NCBI GenBank assembly: GCA_036346375.1
Contig: CM070508.1
Span: 36,290,862-36,354,861, forward strand
DNA length: 64,000 bases
Source: Guadua angustifolia
Taxonomy: Eukaryota > Streptophyta > Magnoliopsida > Poales > Poaceae
Reading direction: 5' to 3'
A program made the position numbers and the translations under genes. Below, in pieces: positions 1-11,345 of this stretch. Each line of letters begins with the position of its first letter. The first letter of the stretch is position 1. The notes under the pieces were generated by a model. That model did no database searches. It saw only the letters and a list, made by a program, of their open reading frames with translations, and had not been told where the DNA came from.

Positions 1-1050
1 TCGGTAGTAGAGGCACATAATTTTTTTGGAAATAGCCAAGATCGCAATGAAATTTTAGGAGTAGTCCTCTGTTTTAAATTTTAGCGGAAGAGAAACGCTA
101 GAAATTTTTTTTTACGTATTTCATAGAAAATTGTACTGTTCTAGTTTTTTTGGAGTACGTAAATAATTGACGCCGATTGCTGTTTCCACAAATAATTGAC
201 AGTAAAATCCTAAGGCCGTGGGTTGCTGGAAATTTTTTTAACCCGATTCCAGTGATTCCGATCAGCAGCATTTTTTCATTTTTTAGGGTCACGTTTCGTA
301 TTTTACACTGGACGTGGCGTGTCGTTTTTTTTTTAGAAATGCAAAGGTCTCCCCCGCTTGATTCCGGCAGTTTCCAGTGGTAGTGGGCCGCTTGATTTGG
401 GTGGATTTTTTTTCCGCTTTTTCGGTTTGGTTTTTTTTCACTCGCTAAAATTGCAGATGTCTATTGTCGCTAAAAAATTTAAGCACATCGATTCCATTGG
501 AAAGAAGTAAAGAAAATTTTTGCTGTGGATACTGTCGGCTGCAATTTTTTTGTGTATATTTTTTTCCAAAATTATGTATGGTCGCGATGAAATTCTGGGA
601 ATTCTGTCGATTGAGCATGCAATATTATTTCAAGCGGTTGGGGCCGGCGAGATTCTTGGTTTGCGCGGTCACAACACACTGGATTTTTTTACAGTGGTTA
701 GAGAGCCGAGAAATATACCTTGATCTAAAAGAATTAGAAAACTGTACCTCTGTCGCCATATGGTTGGGTGACAATAACGCAAAACGCAGAAAAAGACTGT
801 CTTATTTTGACAGTTGCTATAAATTTAGAGTTCAAATAAGCGTTCGAAAAATTGAAAAAAATTCATATTTGTCAACGATATTTCATGTAGTATTTCATAA
901 AATTATTTGTCAGTCAAATTTTTGACACAAAAAAATCAAATTTCGTTGTTCGTCATTCTCTTTCAATGTGCAGTAAATTTGACAACAAATCATAGTTAAG
1001 CATTGAATAAAACCCGGTATTGATATTATAAAGTGCAGTAAGTACAACAA
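1..1050. other. AT-rich sequence with no recognisable feature
   Basis: The stretch is rich in T and A homopolymer runs. Open frames here are short, overlap on both strands, and show no motif I recognise. I see no terminal repeat, LTR edge or RNA gene. It may be decayed transposon sequence or the downstream flank of the minus-strand gene that follows. Confidence 0.5.
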
Positions 1051-2120
1051 CTACAATAGTATGGCAAGTGAACTATGTACATACCTTAGGGAATTCATAA
1101 AATTAGGATACAACATAGGTACATGCCTCTGGTGAAGAACTAAGTCAGAAAACCATACATTCAATAGCCATGGTTGTCGGAATAGGCCGCTAGTATAAAA
1201 ATAATAATAGTTATCTATTGGTTCATAACGGGGTACTACGTCTGGATACCTGATAGAGCTTAATGGAATATCATCATCAGGATTTGGAGGACTCCGAGGA
1301 CACAGGGGTCGTAGCCTAGGTGGCATGAAATCATCATCATCATCGTTATTTGTACGGTTAGGAGGTACCCCTCCTTCAGCGTTGGTCGGATATCCTCTTG
1401 TATTGTTCCTAGAATGGCCTGTTGTAGTGCTTGAACTGTCAGTTCTGATAGTGCTTGAACGTCGAGGCGGAGTTGACACGAATTCATCGTCATCGCCATA
1501 GTTAGGAGCAAGCCCTCCTTCCATGGTGGTTACACGTCGTCTTGAACTTTGTACTGCAATAGTGACGGGTGGACCTTTTCCACGTCTTTTGCGTGAACCA
1601 AGCATCACACCTCCGCTAAAGAGCACAAACATCGGTACGAATTCTGGGATTTCTTTGTAGATCGACTCTGTATCCTCGGGGAATGACTAACACACAAGAC
1701 GAGCATATGAAGCAGTGAAGTTATGGATGATTCTAAAAAGATTAGTATGCGAAACGAATATGAAATAACTAACCTTAATATGCTCTTCATATTGATTGGG
1801 TAGCATCAGTACCCTACGAGATATTGACGAGAAACCGTTACCAGAAGGGTGGTTGGCTATTTCGCACACCCTTAAATACCTTTGACGCCACCATTGAAGT
1901 GCACTTTGAGGTCGTCGTAAGTCACAAGGTTCAGGCCAGAGATGTTCTCGTCATCCTTTGATGATGTTGGACGCAACTCTTGCAATTTGGATAGCACTTT
2001 ACTTAGGTTCTCCTCGAATGGATCATCCTCCCCGTTACGCGTAACCTTCATCATGTAATGAATGGCTAAGCTGCTAAAATCTGGTGTCCACGAGAATGTT
2101 TTGCTAGAGGATCCAACCAT
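1051..2120 (-). pseudogene. Myb/SANT-like DNA-binding protein, two exons, one frameshift
   Basis: The minus-strand frame starts at 2,120 with an aromatic-rich block (FSWTPDFSSLAIHYMM) like the first helix of plant Myb/SANT-like proteins that accompany PIF/Harbinger transposons. After a likely one-base frameshift near 1,890 it continues with WWRQRYLRV, which fits the last helix of that domain. A GTTAGT donor ends exon 1 at about 1,774 and a TTAG acceptor opens exon 2 at 1,686. Exon 2 holds EIPEFVPMF and then a low-complexity tail rich in Asp, Pro and Ser ending at 1,051. In such families the protein binds DNA and partners a DDE nuclease, but no Harbinger nuclease is visible in this window. The family call is by motif order only; a host trihelix-type gene remains possible. 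The frameshift suggests it is no longer functional. Confidence 0.45.
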
Positions 2121-2227
2121 GGTGATGTGTAAATGGGAGATGTGTATGTGTGCTTGTGGTTTGGAGTGGAGATTGGGGTAGGGAAGAAGGGCTGCTTGGG
2201 TGAGGAGTGGTTTTATAGGCCACTTTG

Positions 2228-2545
2228 GTCTGAAAAAGTGGGCTGTAGCGTGTTGTCATTTTAGTCTGAAAAGCAGACTACAGCATGTTATCATTTCAGT
2301 CTAAAAAAAGCAGGCTGCAGCGTGTTGTCGTTTCAGTCTAAAAAGCAGGCTGCAGCGTGTTGTCAATTCAGTCTGGAAAAGCGGGCTACAACGTGTTATT
2401 GTTTTAGTCTGAAAAAGCGGTGGGTGGTAGGGTGTTGTCACTTCGCTCTGAGGTCGGTAGAGTCTTGTCCGTTGGTCTGAGATTGGTGGTGTTTTGTCAC
2501 TTGGTGATGTGCAGAGTGTCGTCAAATCAGTCTGTGTTGTCACAT
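2228..2545. repeat. Degenerate tandem repeat, unit about 40 bp, upstream of the Myb/SANT-like gene
   Basis: About six to seven imperfect copies share the core GTCTGAAAAAGC followed by GGCTGCAGCGTGTTGTC. Spacing is close to 40 bp, and the copies decay towards the right. The array begins about 110 bp upstream of the start of the minus-strand Myb/SANT-like gene, so it lies in that gene's presumed promoter or 5' leader. Confidence 0.7.
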
Positions 2546-3029
2546 CGTCAAACTGGTAATGTTTTTGAAGTGCTTGATGGTTTGATGTTCAAGAATATTT
2601 TTGAAGAAGGCTTTCTTCTTAGTTCTTTGATTTACTGGGGATACAACCAACGAAGAATGAATTTGTTAGTTCTCTTCTAGTCCAAGCAATAGAAGTTCTG
2701 CTGATGACTTGGATTTGGTCTGCAGCATCTGTGGTCCTAAGAAGAGGAATGGGATATGAAGGCATTGTGTTCTAAAGGAATGAAATCTTAAAGCTTCTAC
2801 AAAATAATAAAATTTTGGTGTGGTGATTGATTTTGAGAAAGATGGATTTGAGGTAACATTGGTACTACGAGGAGGTAATTACGGAATATGTAAGTTAAAT
2901 TAGGCCGAAAAAGCCGAAAGCGATGGGAGGTAATCGAAGCATATATAAGTTAATATAGGAAAATTTGATATCTAGAAACCACTTCGAAAGACATCTATGA
3001 CCAACTCTGTCCCCTCTATAGGAAATGAA
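2546..3029. other. Non-coding sequence, nothing recognised
   Basis: This is a moderately AT-rich stretch between the tandem repeat and a small minus-strand open frame. I find no convincing coding frame, terminal repeat or regulatory motif. Confidence 0.4.
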
Positions 3030-3233
3030 CTACTTCGTAAGAATGGCGTACAATACAAGAAGGATAGCCACAAACACAATCTTTTCTAACCACTTGATAT
3101 GACCTAAAATGCACTCCATCTTGAACATCAGCATGTTCAGCCTCTGCTCAAGCATAGGGTCCATTCTCTCCTCCATAGAAGGCTGCATCCACTGTGGTAC
3201 AATGGTTGTAGGACACTCCGTCGAGGTGTCCAT
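3030..3233 (-). CDS. Small hypothetical protein with a C-terminal hydrophobic segment
   Basis: This 67-codon minus-strand frame starts with MDTSTECPTT. It has a middle part compatible with an amphipathic or coiled-coil helix (residues about 18-45) and ends in a hydrophobic stretch (IVFVAILLVLYAIL) that could be a membrane anchor. It resembles no family I can name. It lies upstream of the Myb/SANT-like gene on the same strand and could be an exon of a decayed transposon gene. Its short length and lack of context leave it uncertain. Confidence 0.25.
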   Translation of the reverse strand: MDTSTECPTTIVPQWMQPSMEERMDPMLEQRLNMLMFKMECILGHIKWLEKIVFVAILLVLYAILTK

Positions 3234-3879
3234 GGTGTCAGCCCACTGGAAATATTGGCACCCTGCAGCCTACGTGATGAGGTAAACAAACTTTTAGGCC
3301 GTGCGAAGAAAAGAGATATCTCCGAACAACTACACAACTCGAACAGAAAAAAAAATCTTGTTTACAAAAAGGAAGCAAACTAACTTTTTACTTACGGAAG
3401 CAAACTAACTTTTCACTTATGGAGAAAAAAGGGCATTTGAGGAACACCCGGCCGTTATTTTCCAAAGTGTTGGCGTAGAACACATTAGCTTGTACATGGT
3501 AGTTAGGACAATCGACCTACCTTGCATTGGCAAGTACATGAGCCCTTCGATTTCCTGAGCTTGCTATTTGAGATATGGCCTTTCGAGGCAAGGAATGAGA
3601 TGAAGACAAGGATATGAGGTAGCGGAGCTAGTACGAAGGCCTATTTATAGAGGAAGTGGAAACATTCGGCTGGAACAATGGAAGCAAACAGAGACACGCA
3701 GGGGCAAGTTGGTATTTTCATGCACCAGGGCCAAAAGAAGCAGCAGTTCTTGATCTGTGACAAAGCAGCTCAGAAGAACTAGAGTAAATATGATGGTTAC
3801 AAAGCATTATATTAAGAAAGGCTGTGTAGGTAAAATTGGTAGAGCAGAGCTAATGGTAGGGTGTGGTGAGAGTTGTTGT

Positions 3880-4195
3880 TGTTGAGTTGTCTTATCGACC
3901 GGACAAAGCTGCTACCCGTGAGTTGTGTAATCGTGATGAATCATTGCTTTTATTAGGCGAATGTGAGAAAGCAAAAGATCATATGTGCAATTTCACTAAA
4001 AGAAGCTGCAATTCATACTCCACGACAAATCAGCTCACAAGAATTAGAGTGAATACTTCCATATGATTTCCAGTGTTTCCTTTTCCTAAACTCAGCCTGA
4101 CAAAGCTACACGCTTGTGAGTTGTCTAATCACCTTGAAAAAACCATCGCTTTTTCAGGGAATCACAATAGGTCATATATTATAAAAGCAACATAC
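3880..4195. repeat. Two diverged direct repeats of about 95 bp
   Basis: Two blocks, near 3,885-3,990 and 4,090-4,190, share GACAAAGCT, GTGAGTTGT, a TAATC and a following pyrimidine run in the same order, with many differences between them. They may be subterminal repeats of the MULE whose coding part starts to the right, but no matching inverted copy was found. Confidence 0.35.
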
Positions 4196-4315
4196 CATAC
4201 CGACATAGTAATAAGGATTATCATTATTAAACTACTACGGATGGGCTGAAGGCATACATGAATTACACATATAAACTTCATTACAATAATACAACTAGCC
4301 CGCATGCTGGAAACC

Positions 4316-6295
4316 TCAACTCTGATCCAGTTGCCGCATTCTCGTATGGCGGACTTGGTCTTCTAGGTATGTAAACTGGTGTGCGTGCGTCGTGCTGCAC
4401 AAATCGTACTGTGTATCCTGTGTTGCGCGAGGGGCATCGTCAAGCTGGTTGGGTCCTAGATGTTGGGTGCCAAACAAGTTTGTCACCCACCCAGTAGGCT
4501 GCATTGGTAAGTACAGTTAGTGTCGTGGCCAAAAGTGAGTGCAACCAGTAACGTAAAATACACAAAACACTCACCGATGCTGGCTGCTGGGTCGTGGAGT
4601 CCTGTGCCTACTGGGAGAACTCGTCCCTAGAAACATGCGACCACGTAGTGTTAGCATGTCTCCACATTGGTAATCACTTCAACTGGACATACATATCTGC
4701 CATGGCGCACGCACAGATGATAACCTTACACCATAATCATGCGTGGAGTACGAGGTGTAGGTCTGGCCAAGCCAAGTCTGCTGCGGTGAGTGCTACGGTA
4801 AGTATGGGGGTGCGAATGCACCCCAAGCCAAACTTCCTGGTGGCAAGTCCTGATGGTGCATGTCCTACAAAAAAACATGGCTCGAACGGAAATATTAGGT
4901 ATGTCGGATAAAGATATGTTGAATATCACGTAATAACTTCAATTAAAGAGAACGTACATGAAGCAGCGCATGTGTAGATGACATCCTTGCACCCAAACCG
5001 TGCATGCTGTGGGGGGTGTAGGTCCACCCGAAGCTGAAATCCTGTGGTAAACGTACCGGTGAGGACGTACCCAACGTAGAACTAGTAGGAGGCACGTCTC
5101 GTTCGGGCGAGTCCGGGTCCGAGTCTGTGTTCACCTCGACAACTCTACATGCAGGCGATAGAGTGGATGATTCATCTTGGCACCTAGATGATGATGGCAA
5201 GAGAGAGCGATCCCTACGTGCACGCTACAAAAGAACATGGCATGGCCAACAAAATTACATTGCGTAAGTATTACGCCATTTCCGAACATAATATATATGT
5301 CATACCTACGTCTCCTGAAGGCTAGGTTGAGCTGAATTTGAGCGAGCGAAGCTCGATCGCCTGTCGGTCGCGCTCGGTCGGGACGACCTAGGAGAGAGGG
5401 GTTGGGCGCCTCCACAAGCACCCGATGCGGCGATGTCACTATGATGTTCGCACGTAATAGTCTTGATGATGCTCTTCGCCTCATCCATGACGGAATGTAT
5501 TTCCCCAAGCAGGCTAGTGACAGTGTTGCGTTTCCTTTTACGTAGTGCATTGGAACCCTCGTTAATGATACGGGTAGCACGGACGAACTGCACAAAAAAT
5601 ACAAAAAGTTGGTTAGATATGAATAGAAATATGAATGAAACGTACGTTGTGCTTGTACCGTGTCATCCTGCTATGCTGCGCGGTGCAGAGGGTGGCCTAG
5701 ACCCAACCGGTCAGCGTGCGTGACCTCCTCAAGTCTCTGTGGAGTGGGTCCTGTAAGTCCAGCATGTGTACGTGGCACGTACCACTCCAAGTAGGTGACG
5801 TACGACTCCGGGTCGTACAATCGATGCGTATTAGGTGCCAGTCGTCGCTCTATTGGCCCTTCTGAGATTGCCTGCAAGAAAAGAATTTGTAAGTTACGAA
5901 TTTGAATTACATCATGGTATGCAAGTAGAAAAGCGAAGAATTGAAATTTTCACTTACCTATGCACTTTTTGTGGGACAGATGGGCCAACCAAAGGGGGGA
6001 TTTGCTGATGGAGTCCAAATCGCATCACTCGGGCTGGGCAATGCGGCTCGACCATGTGACAAAACACCATGTGGCATGTCGTCAGCTAGTAGTGAATATC
6101 CTGGCTGCATAGCACTGATAATCCATGCGGCGCTATAGTGAGCAAGAAATGGGCCGTCCATAGCTGCCATATGATGCCATCCTCATGAACGGTCTCGAGG
6201 TAGTTGTGATACTCTGGGTAGGCTCGACGAGGCCTCTCTTTTGCCCATCCCAATCAGCTGACTGTCCACCGCGTACCCATAGTGGGCCTGTCAAC
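4316..6295 (-). pseudogene. Plant mobile domain (PMD) gene of a MULE, distal half
   Basis: This is the continuation of the PMD gene that begins at 10,118, separated from it by the solo LTR at 6,296-9,270. Reading the minus strand from 6,295 downward gives GTRWTVS, an in-frame stop, then RRAYPEYHNYLETV and later SYVTYLEWYVPRT. That order is typical of the C-terminal half of the plant mobile domain (PF10536 type). Further exon-like frames follow at 5,593-5,306 (RKRKRNTVTSLLGEIHSVM), 5,200-4,943 and 4,504-4,316, forming the low-complexity tail these proteins usually have. PMD proteins such as MAIN and MAIL1 act in silencing and development, and related domains occur in transposons. Several stops and unresolved splice sites mean I treat it as a pseudogene, and the exact exon edges are inferred. 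Confidence 0.6.
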
Positions 6296-9270
6296 TATCG
6301 GGACCCGAATATGCAAATCCGGACCCTCTGTGTATACTGCACTAGTCCAGGATCACGCTAGTGCACACAGGCTCAACATTAGTGAATATCACAATCATAC
6401 ACAACGTATATAAGATAAAAGACATAATATATTAAATATTACCAGTTGTATGACCTTATGGTCAACTTACTTAACAATGCCTCACAAGGCTGAACAACCA
6501 ATTGAACTGCAGCGGAATGAAGACGTAGGTAACCCCTCAGTATACTACAGGCAACTGACAAGGCTCGCACCCTAAACATTTGTCCCTTCATGGTACACCT
6601 TCTTCAGCTCTGATGATTTTTGTAGGCAAGGGTGAGTACACCAACACGTACTCAACAAGTTGTGCACAGAATGCTATTCTATCATAGCTATATGCAAGGC
6701 TTATTCCAAAGGAATGGCTAAATGGTTTATTTGCAACTAAGCAGCATTTAAAAAAACACGTACAGTATATAGATTGAAATGACAGTAAAACAAATAACAG
6801 TAATAGATAGATTCAACATTTCTCAAGTAAACCAAGTTTTCTCATCCTAAGTCAAGATTCAACTTTCCATGGCAACCTGCCATTCATCCCAAGTTTTATT
6901 TTGCAAAAGTCTAAACCCTTGATCAGTAATCCCGAGCTTTGCTCGATCACAGTGAGCACGGCTATCCGAATAGATTGTACACTCGCAGAGGTTATGCACT
7001 TTACCCACATGACATGATAATCTCTTTTGTGCACGCCATTAGCACACTTCCTTTGGTGTGCCTGGCAGAGAATCATGACAAAGCCTTTACAATGTTCGTC
7101 TTAACTCAAGACCACCCGCTAAGGTTTCAACATCAAGGGTCTCGATAACCACAACAGGCCCCCTCTTGCGCCATCTGGGTTCATTAAAAAGGATGAACCA
7201 CCCCACCACTGGTAGTACCAAAGCTAAGACATTGCAAATTAGTCAGCTAGACTGCCCCATAACAGACATGTGGTTGCACGATTGACTCAAGTCAAAGACT
7301 CGCAAGGTGTCCTTATGGTTTGATCAAAGCAAATCATACACATACCCTCTGCCCATCGGGCCCACTCTGGCATACTGCCCTTGCCACTTGCTCCGACTCA
7401 AAATCATAACCACCCCAGTTGATTACCAAGCACCACGTGCCATCAACAATTCAATATCGTTGCGTGACATCCATTGCCACCACAACTCAATCTCATCGTG
7501 TGATCACACATGACACACAAATTCATAACATTGTTCCATATTCCATTAGTCAAGATTATTTATCAAAGATTCAAGTACATGTGATGACGTGGCATGGCTA
7601 AGCATTCTATTCCGGTCTAACCATCCATGTTGATTTCAGTATTAACCAACTATAGTTAACCAATCTAAGGTGACAAGTGGATCATGGCATACAAATAACA
7701 AGGTAGGGTGTAATTCAAAAGGGTATAATACCTAAATCCCAATTTAGGTTGAAATCATTTGTACTCATGAAATAACAAGTGATAAGGTAAATCAAAATAG
7801 CATGCAATCTAATTTATGGGTGCAACATAATCAAAGCACAACTTGCCTTGCTTAAGTTCCTGGTATTGCTCCGAAGATTGCTCTTGAGTTGTTAATTCCT
7901 CCTTCGAAACCTCGCTCAACTCAATGTCTAGACGAATCGAGAAGAAATAGCAAATAAACACCAAGAACAAATAGCAAATGAACTCGAAAATTCAAATAAA
8001 ATCCACCATTGGAAAGATCTCAATCTTACAAACTTTTCAGAATTCGAATCGCCCAAATCGGAGTTCGTGGGAGGGAGAATGAACCCTAGGAAGTTCAAGA
8101 ATCCAAAATTCAGAAAAATAGAAGAATTAATAGTATACTGAAATACTTTGCAAACGAAAACTCTTTTAAACTCGTCATTAGGGCTTCATGCTGACGCGAG
8201 CTCACGAAAAGCCATCACGTGAGGCCGCCACATATCATCACTTCACCAGAAGTTGGCACAATGCCCTTGCGTCGGCCCGGGAAGACGACAACCTAAGACG
8301 GCAACGTTCCCAGCTCTACAGTCGCCGGCGGCCAAAACGAAAAACCTCACCGGAGTGGTCAAGACCTTGCGCACAGGATGACGTACTCGTATTGATCTCC
8401 GGTGCTCTGCAACAATGGTGGTGGTGAGTTGAAGGGCGGCGGTTCGGGTCCCTCGTGACGACGGACTCCGGTGGTTCTTCGACAGCAAGCTTTGCGTGTT
8501 GGTGCGATGAATCTCAGCGAACTGACCCCCCTAGAAGATGGCCCTGGAGCTCTTCCAACGAGAGCGAGTCAATGGTAGACCCTTGCGAAGAAACTTGCTC
8601 CTGGCGCGAAATCCCTATGAGTTGTGCGGTTCCGCTTGACTCGCAACTTTAGACCTGATTGACGAGGTTACAGCGTAGCCGGGTCCTCGTTTTATAGCGC
8701 ATCGAAGTTGGATTGATCCCGGCTCAGATGAAAGTTTCCGTGGTGCTTTCGGTGGAGGAAGCCAAGTCCGGCTCGGTGACGGAAGGAAAGTGACGACCGG
8801 ATGGGTGACACTTGTATGATCTAACAGCCAACTCCACACATGCGATTCCCTTCCAAAAACACACGCGGCGGCGCCTCTGACCCGGATTCACGGTGATTGG
8901 AAAATCCCAAGGCGCATTTAAACTACACAGGCCAATCCAATGGCTAAATCGAGATTTCTTTTTTTTCTTTTTAGTAATTAGCAAAAATAGATCGATTTCC
9001 TTAAAGCAATAAAATACCCGGAAGAATCGGAAGGAAAAAGAAAAATCTCAAAAATACTTTGAGACCTCCTAGACTCAAATAATATATTTTTTTAACCAAC
9101 TTTATTTTAAATTTATCGAATTATAATTAGTTTTCAACAGGAGGCAATATACTTTTAAGATAATCCAAATAAATCTCAGGAAATTCCAATAAATCCAGAA
9201 AATTCACAAAATTATAAATTGCAATAAAATAATATTTAATTATTGAAAATTCAAAAATTGGGATGTTACA
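6296..9270 (-). mobile_element. Solo LTR of a long-LTR retrotransposon inserted in the PMD gene
   Basis: Read on the minus strand, the element starts TGTAACATCCC, a beginning common to grass gypsy LTRs, and ends with TCGGGTCCCGATA (the usual final CA appears changed to TA). It is flanked by a five-base duplication TCAAC at 6,291-6,295 and 9,271-9,275. The flanking PMD protein frame closes up when the element and one duplication are removed, which independently supports both edges. There is no second LTR, primer site or retroviral-type protein inside its 2,975 bp, so a solo LTR is the simplest reading. It contains a GC-rich block at about 8,190-8,900, as the long LTR at 41,371 also does. Confidence 0.75.
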
Positions 9271-10118
9271 TCAACCGGGTCCCCACCCTCACCGTAGAAT
9301 GGAGCCTCCAATGGATATGGGTGCACAGGCTCCTTGAAGTATGGTCGCCCCATAGGAAAGTGTTCCCATGACCATATCTGAAGTAGAGTGTAACACACTG
9401 CAAGCACTTGCTCATCTACCGTTCTCTTCAGGCATGCTACACACAATCCCTTGTATGTCGCACACAACACCTCTGATCCAAAGCTAAACTATGGCATGTC
9501 ATCAAGTTGGGCATTAGCTAATGCCTCGGCGATGTGGATGAAGCTAGGGTACACGCTGTCCCCCTGTGTAGAAGGGAACAACACCCAGCCAAATAAGAAT
9601 AGCAGATATGCTAAAAGGTGACTCCTCACTCCAAACTACAGCGCATCAGCAGGACAATGCATGTAGCAGCGAAGCCAGGACTATGGAACCCCCCGACAGT
9701 TCTCTGGGATTGGATCACCAAATCGGTGCTACAACCTGTCCCTCCAATTAGGCCACTTCGGTGGTGGAACTATTGTCCTGCCACTGATAAGCAAATCGGT
9801 AATAAGGGAAACATCCTGAAGGGTCACGACCATCTCCCCCCAATGGAAGTAGAACGTGTGGGTCTCCGGCCTCCAATGATCAATGAGGGAGGACAACAAA
9901 GCCCCATCCAAAGAGAAAGCACGCCCGATGTCCGTCATCCGTGCCAAAGGCAACAGACCTGCCCGTTGTAGTAAAGGGACGTAGCGAGCATCCAAGGGCC
10001 AGTGGACGCTCGGACCCCTAAGAATGAATGGTCGTGGACCGTCCCCCGTAAGCCAAGCACCACTACGATGCTTGCCATCATATGATGGGTCAGGCAGAGT
10101 CTACGCTTGTCCAGTCAT
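9271..10118 (-). pseudogene. Plant mobile domain (PMD) gene of a MULE, proximal half
   Basis: Starting near 10,118 on the minus strand, the frame gives YDGKHRSGAW, LDARYVPLLQRAGLLPLAR, then an FHWGEMVVTLQDVSLITDL block, and after a frameshift HLLAYLLFLFGWVLFPST and LLQIWSWEHFPMGRPY. This is the hallmark order of the plant mobile domain. Stops at several points (for example just after the start, QA*TLPD) and a frame change near 9,730 show that it is broken. The gene lies directly downstream of the MULE transposase on the same strand, the arrangement of PMD-bearing Mutator-like elements in plants. The domain continues past the solo LTR into 6,295-4,316. Confidence 0.75.
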
Positions 10119-10299
10119 GCCCTACAATAAGATAATAAATAGCATTAAATAAATAGTACGGGTACAAGATATCAAATAACAGCAAGCCACATAACATAAC
10201 ATGAAGGTACATGACATTACATAACATGAAGGTACATAACATACCATTACATGACATGTATTTACATTGGTAAACTAAAAATTGAATTACATGCTGGTA

Positions 10300-11005
10300 G
10301 TGCAGTCACACGTCAAAATACATTATCAGAGGTTGCTATGGACATTTCGAAGAGCCAGCCCTATTAGGGCAATTCTTCACTGTATGACCCACAGCCTTGC
10401 ACAATCGGCACCTCTGTGGTTCCGGTGCATCTCCGTGCTGACTAGTGTCCTTGTCCTTACGGATTCGTCATGACTGCTAGCATCCACGCCCACTCCTCTT
10501 CAAACTATCATTCTGGCACCAAGTGACTAGGCCTGGCCAAAGCTCCCTATAATGCATGTCCAGTCCATAGGAATTGAACTCCGAACTCTATGTCCCGAAT
10601 AGATGGTTGGTGCTGAAGTACTCAGAGATGTGGGGTGCGGACAATTGACGAAGAACGACGCATGCAGCATATACATGGGAGCATGGTTTGTGCAGCAGTT
10701 TCAGTTTGTTGCATATGCATGTCGCTACATCGCGTATTGTGCACACTTGTTTACGATAGCCCCTACAGTGGCCATCGACGAACTTCTCCCTTAGACGTAC
10801 TTTGAACTTTTACCTAACTCCATCCATGCTGTACACAATGTGCGACCGAGCTTTCTCTATTGTCTCCAAATTGTTTCGAACTTCCGCCTCTAGTTTTGTA
10901 TGCAGAGCCTCTTGAATGTCTTCATCACTTCCTTGCTGCGGAACCGCCGATGCAAGTTCGCAGCAAGATGCCTCATGTACCATCAATTGATGACATCATT
11001 CCATT
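10300..11005 (-). pseudogene. MULE transposase (mudrA-like), C-terminal part: SWIM finger and CCHC knuckle
   Basis: Directly left of the CACTA insertion, the minus strand reads YMRHLAAN and FRSKEVMKTFKRLC, the segment that follows the second catalytic Asp in MULE transposases. Near 10,720-10,650 a SWIM zinc finger is visible: CIC, a spacer with LLHKP, then CSHV. Near 10,411-10,369 a zinc knuckle of the form CX2CX4HX4C follows (CRLCKAVGH then TVKNC). These are the usual C-terminal modules of mudrA-type proteins and probably bind DNA or assist transposition. A stop after the SWIM finger (LFGT*) and other stops show that it is inactive. The N-terminal and catalytic part lies beyond the CACTA at 21,594-23,150. 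Confidence 0.8.
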
Positions 11006-11035
11006 CACTACTACAGCGAGGCTTATATCAGACGC

Positions 11036-11345
11036 ACGATCACAGACGGTTTTGAAAACCCGTCTGTAATATGGAACATCACAGACGGTTTTATATTACA
11101 GCCGTCTGTGATACAAGAAATATCACAGACGGTTTCTAAATATAACCGTCTGTGATGGCTACAATACTCATTACGAGCGGTTTAAGTAAAACCGTCTGTG
11201 ATTTCACAGACGGTTATATAACACAACCGTCTGTAATATCTACAGTAATCATTACAGACGGTTATATTTAGAAACCGTCTGCGATATTTCTTGTATCACA
11301 GACGTCTGTAATATAAAACCATCTGTGATAATACCGTCTCCCATA
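11036..11345. repeat. Left subterminal repeat array of the 10.6-kb CACTA, forming a palindrome
   Basis: About ten copies of CACAGACGGTT or its complement AACCGTCTGTG occur in both orientations. The outer copies are arranged so that about 11,075-11,160 is close to the reverse complement of about 11,235-11,330; for example GATACAAGAAATATC on one side matches GATATTTCTTGTATC on the other. In CACTA elements such arrays bind the transposon-encoded TNPA-type protein. Confidence 0.9.

Noticed and set aside
464..925. A 153-codon plus-strand open frame starting MSLKNLSTS
   Set aside because: It is rich in Phe, Cys and Tyr from T-rich sequence, overlaps another frame, and contains no motif or splice context. 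It is best explained as chance openness.
6296..9270. A complete small retrotransposon rather than a solo LTR
   Set aside because: No internal direct repeat, primer-binding site or polypurine tract could be found within the block; only one start and one end are present.
11036..11345. CRISPR-like array from regularly spaced CACAGACGGTT repeats
   Set aside because: The copies alternate in orientation, spacers are complementary to one another, and they sit at CACTA ends with a target duplication. They are subterminal transposase-binding repeats in a plant genome.
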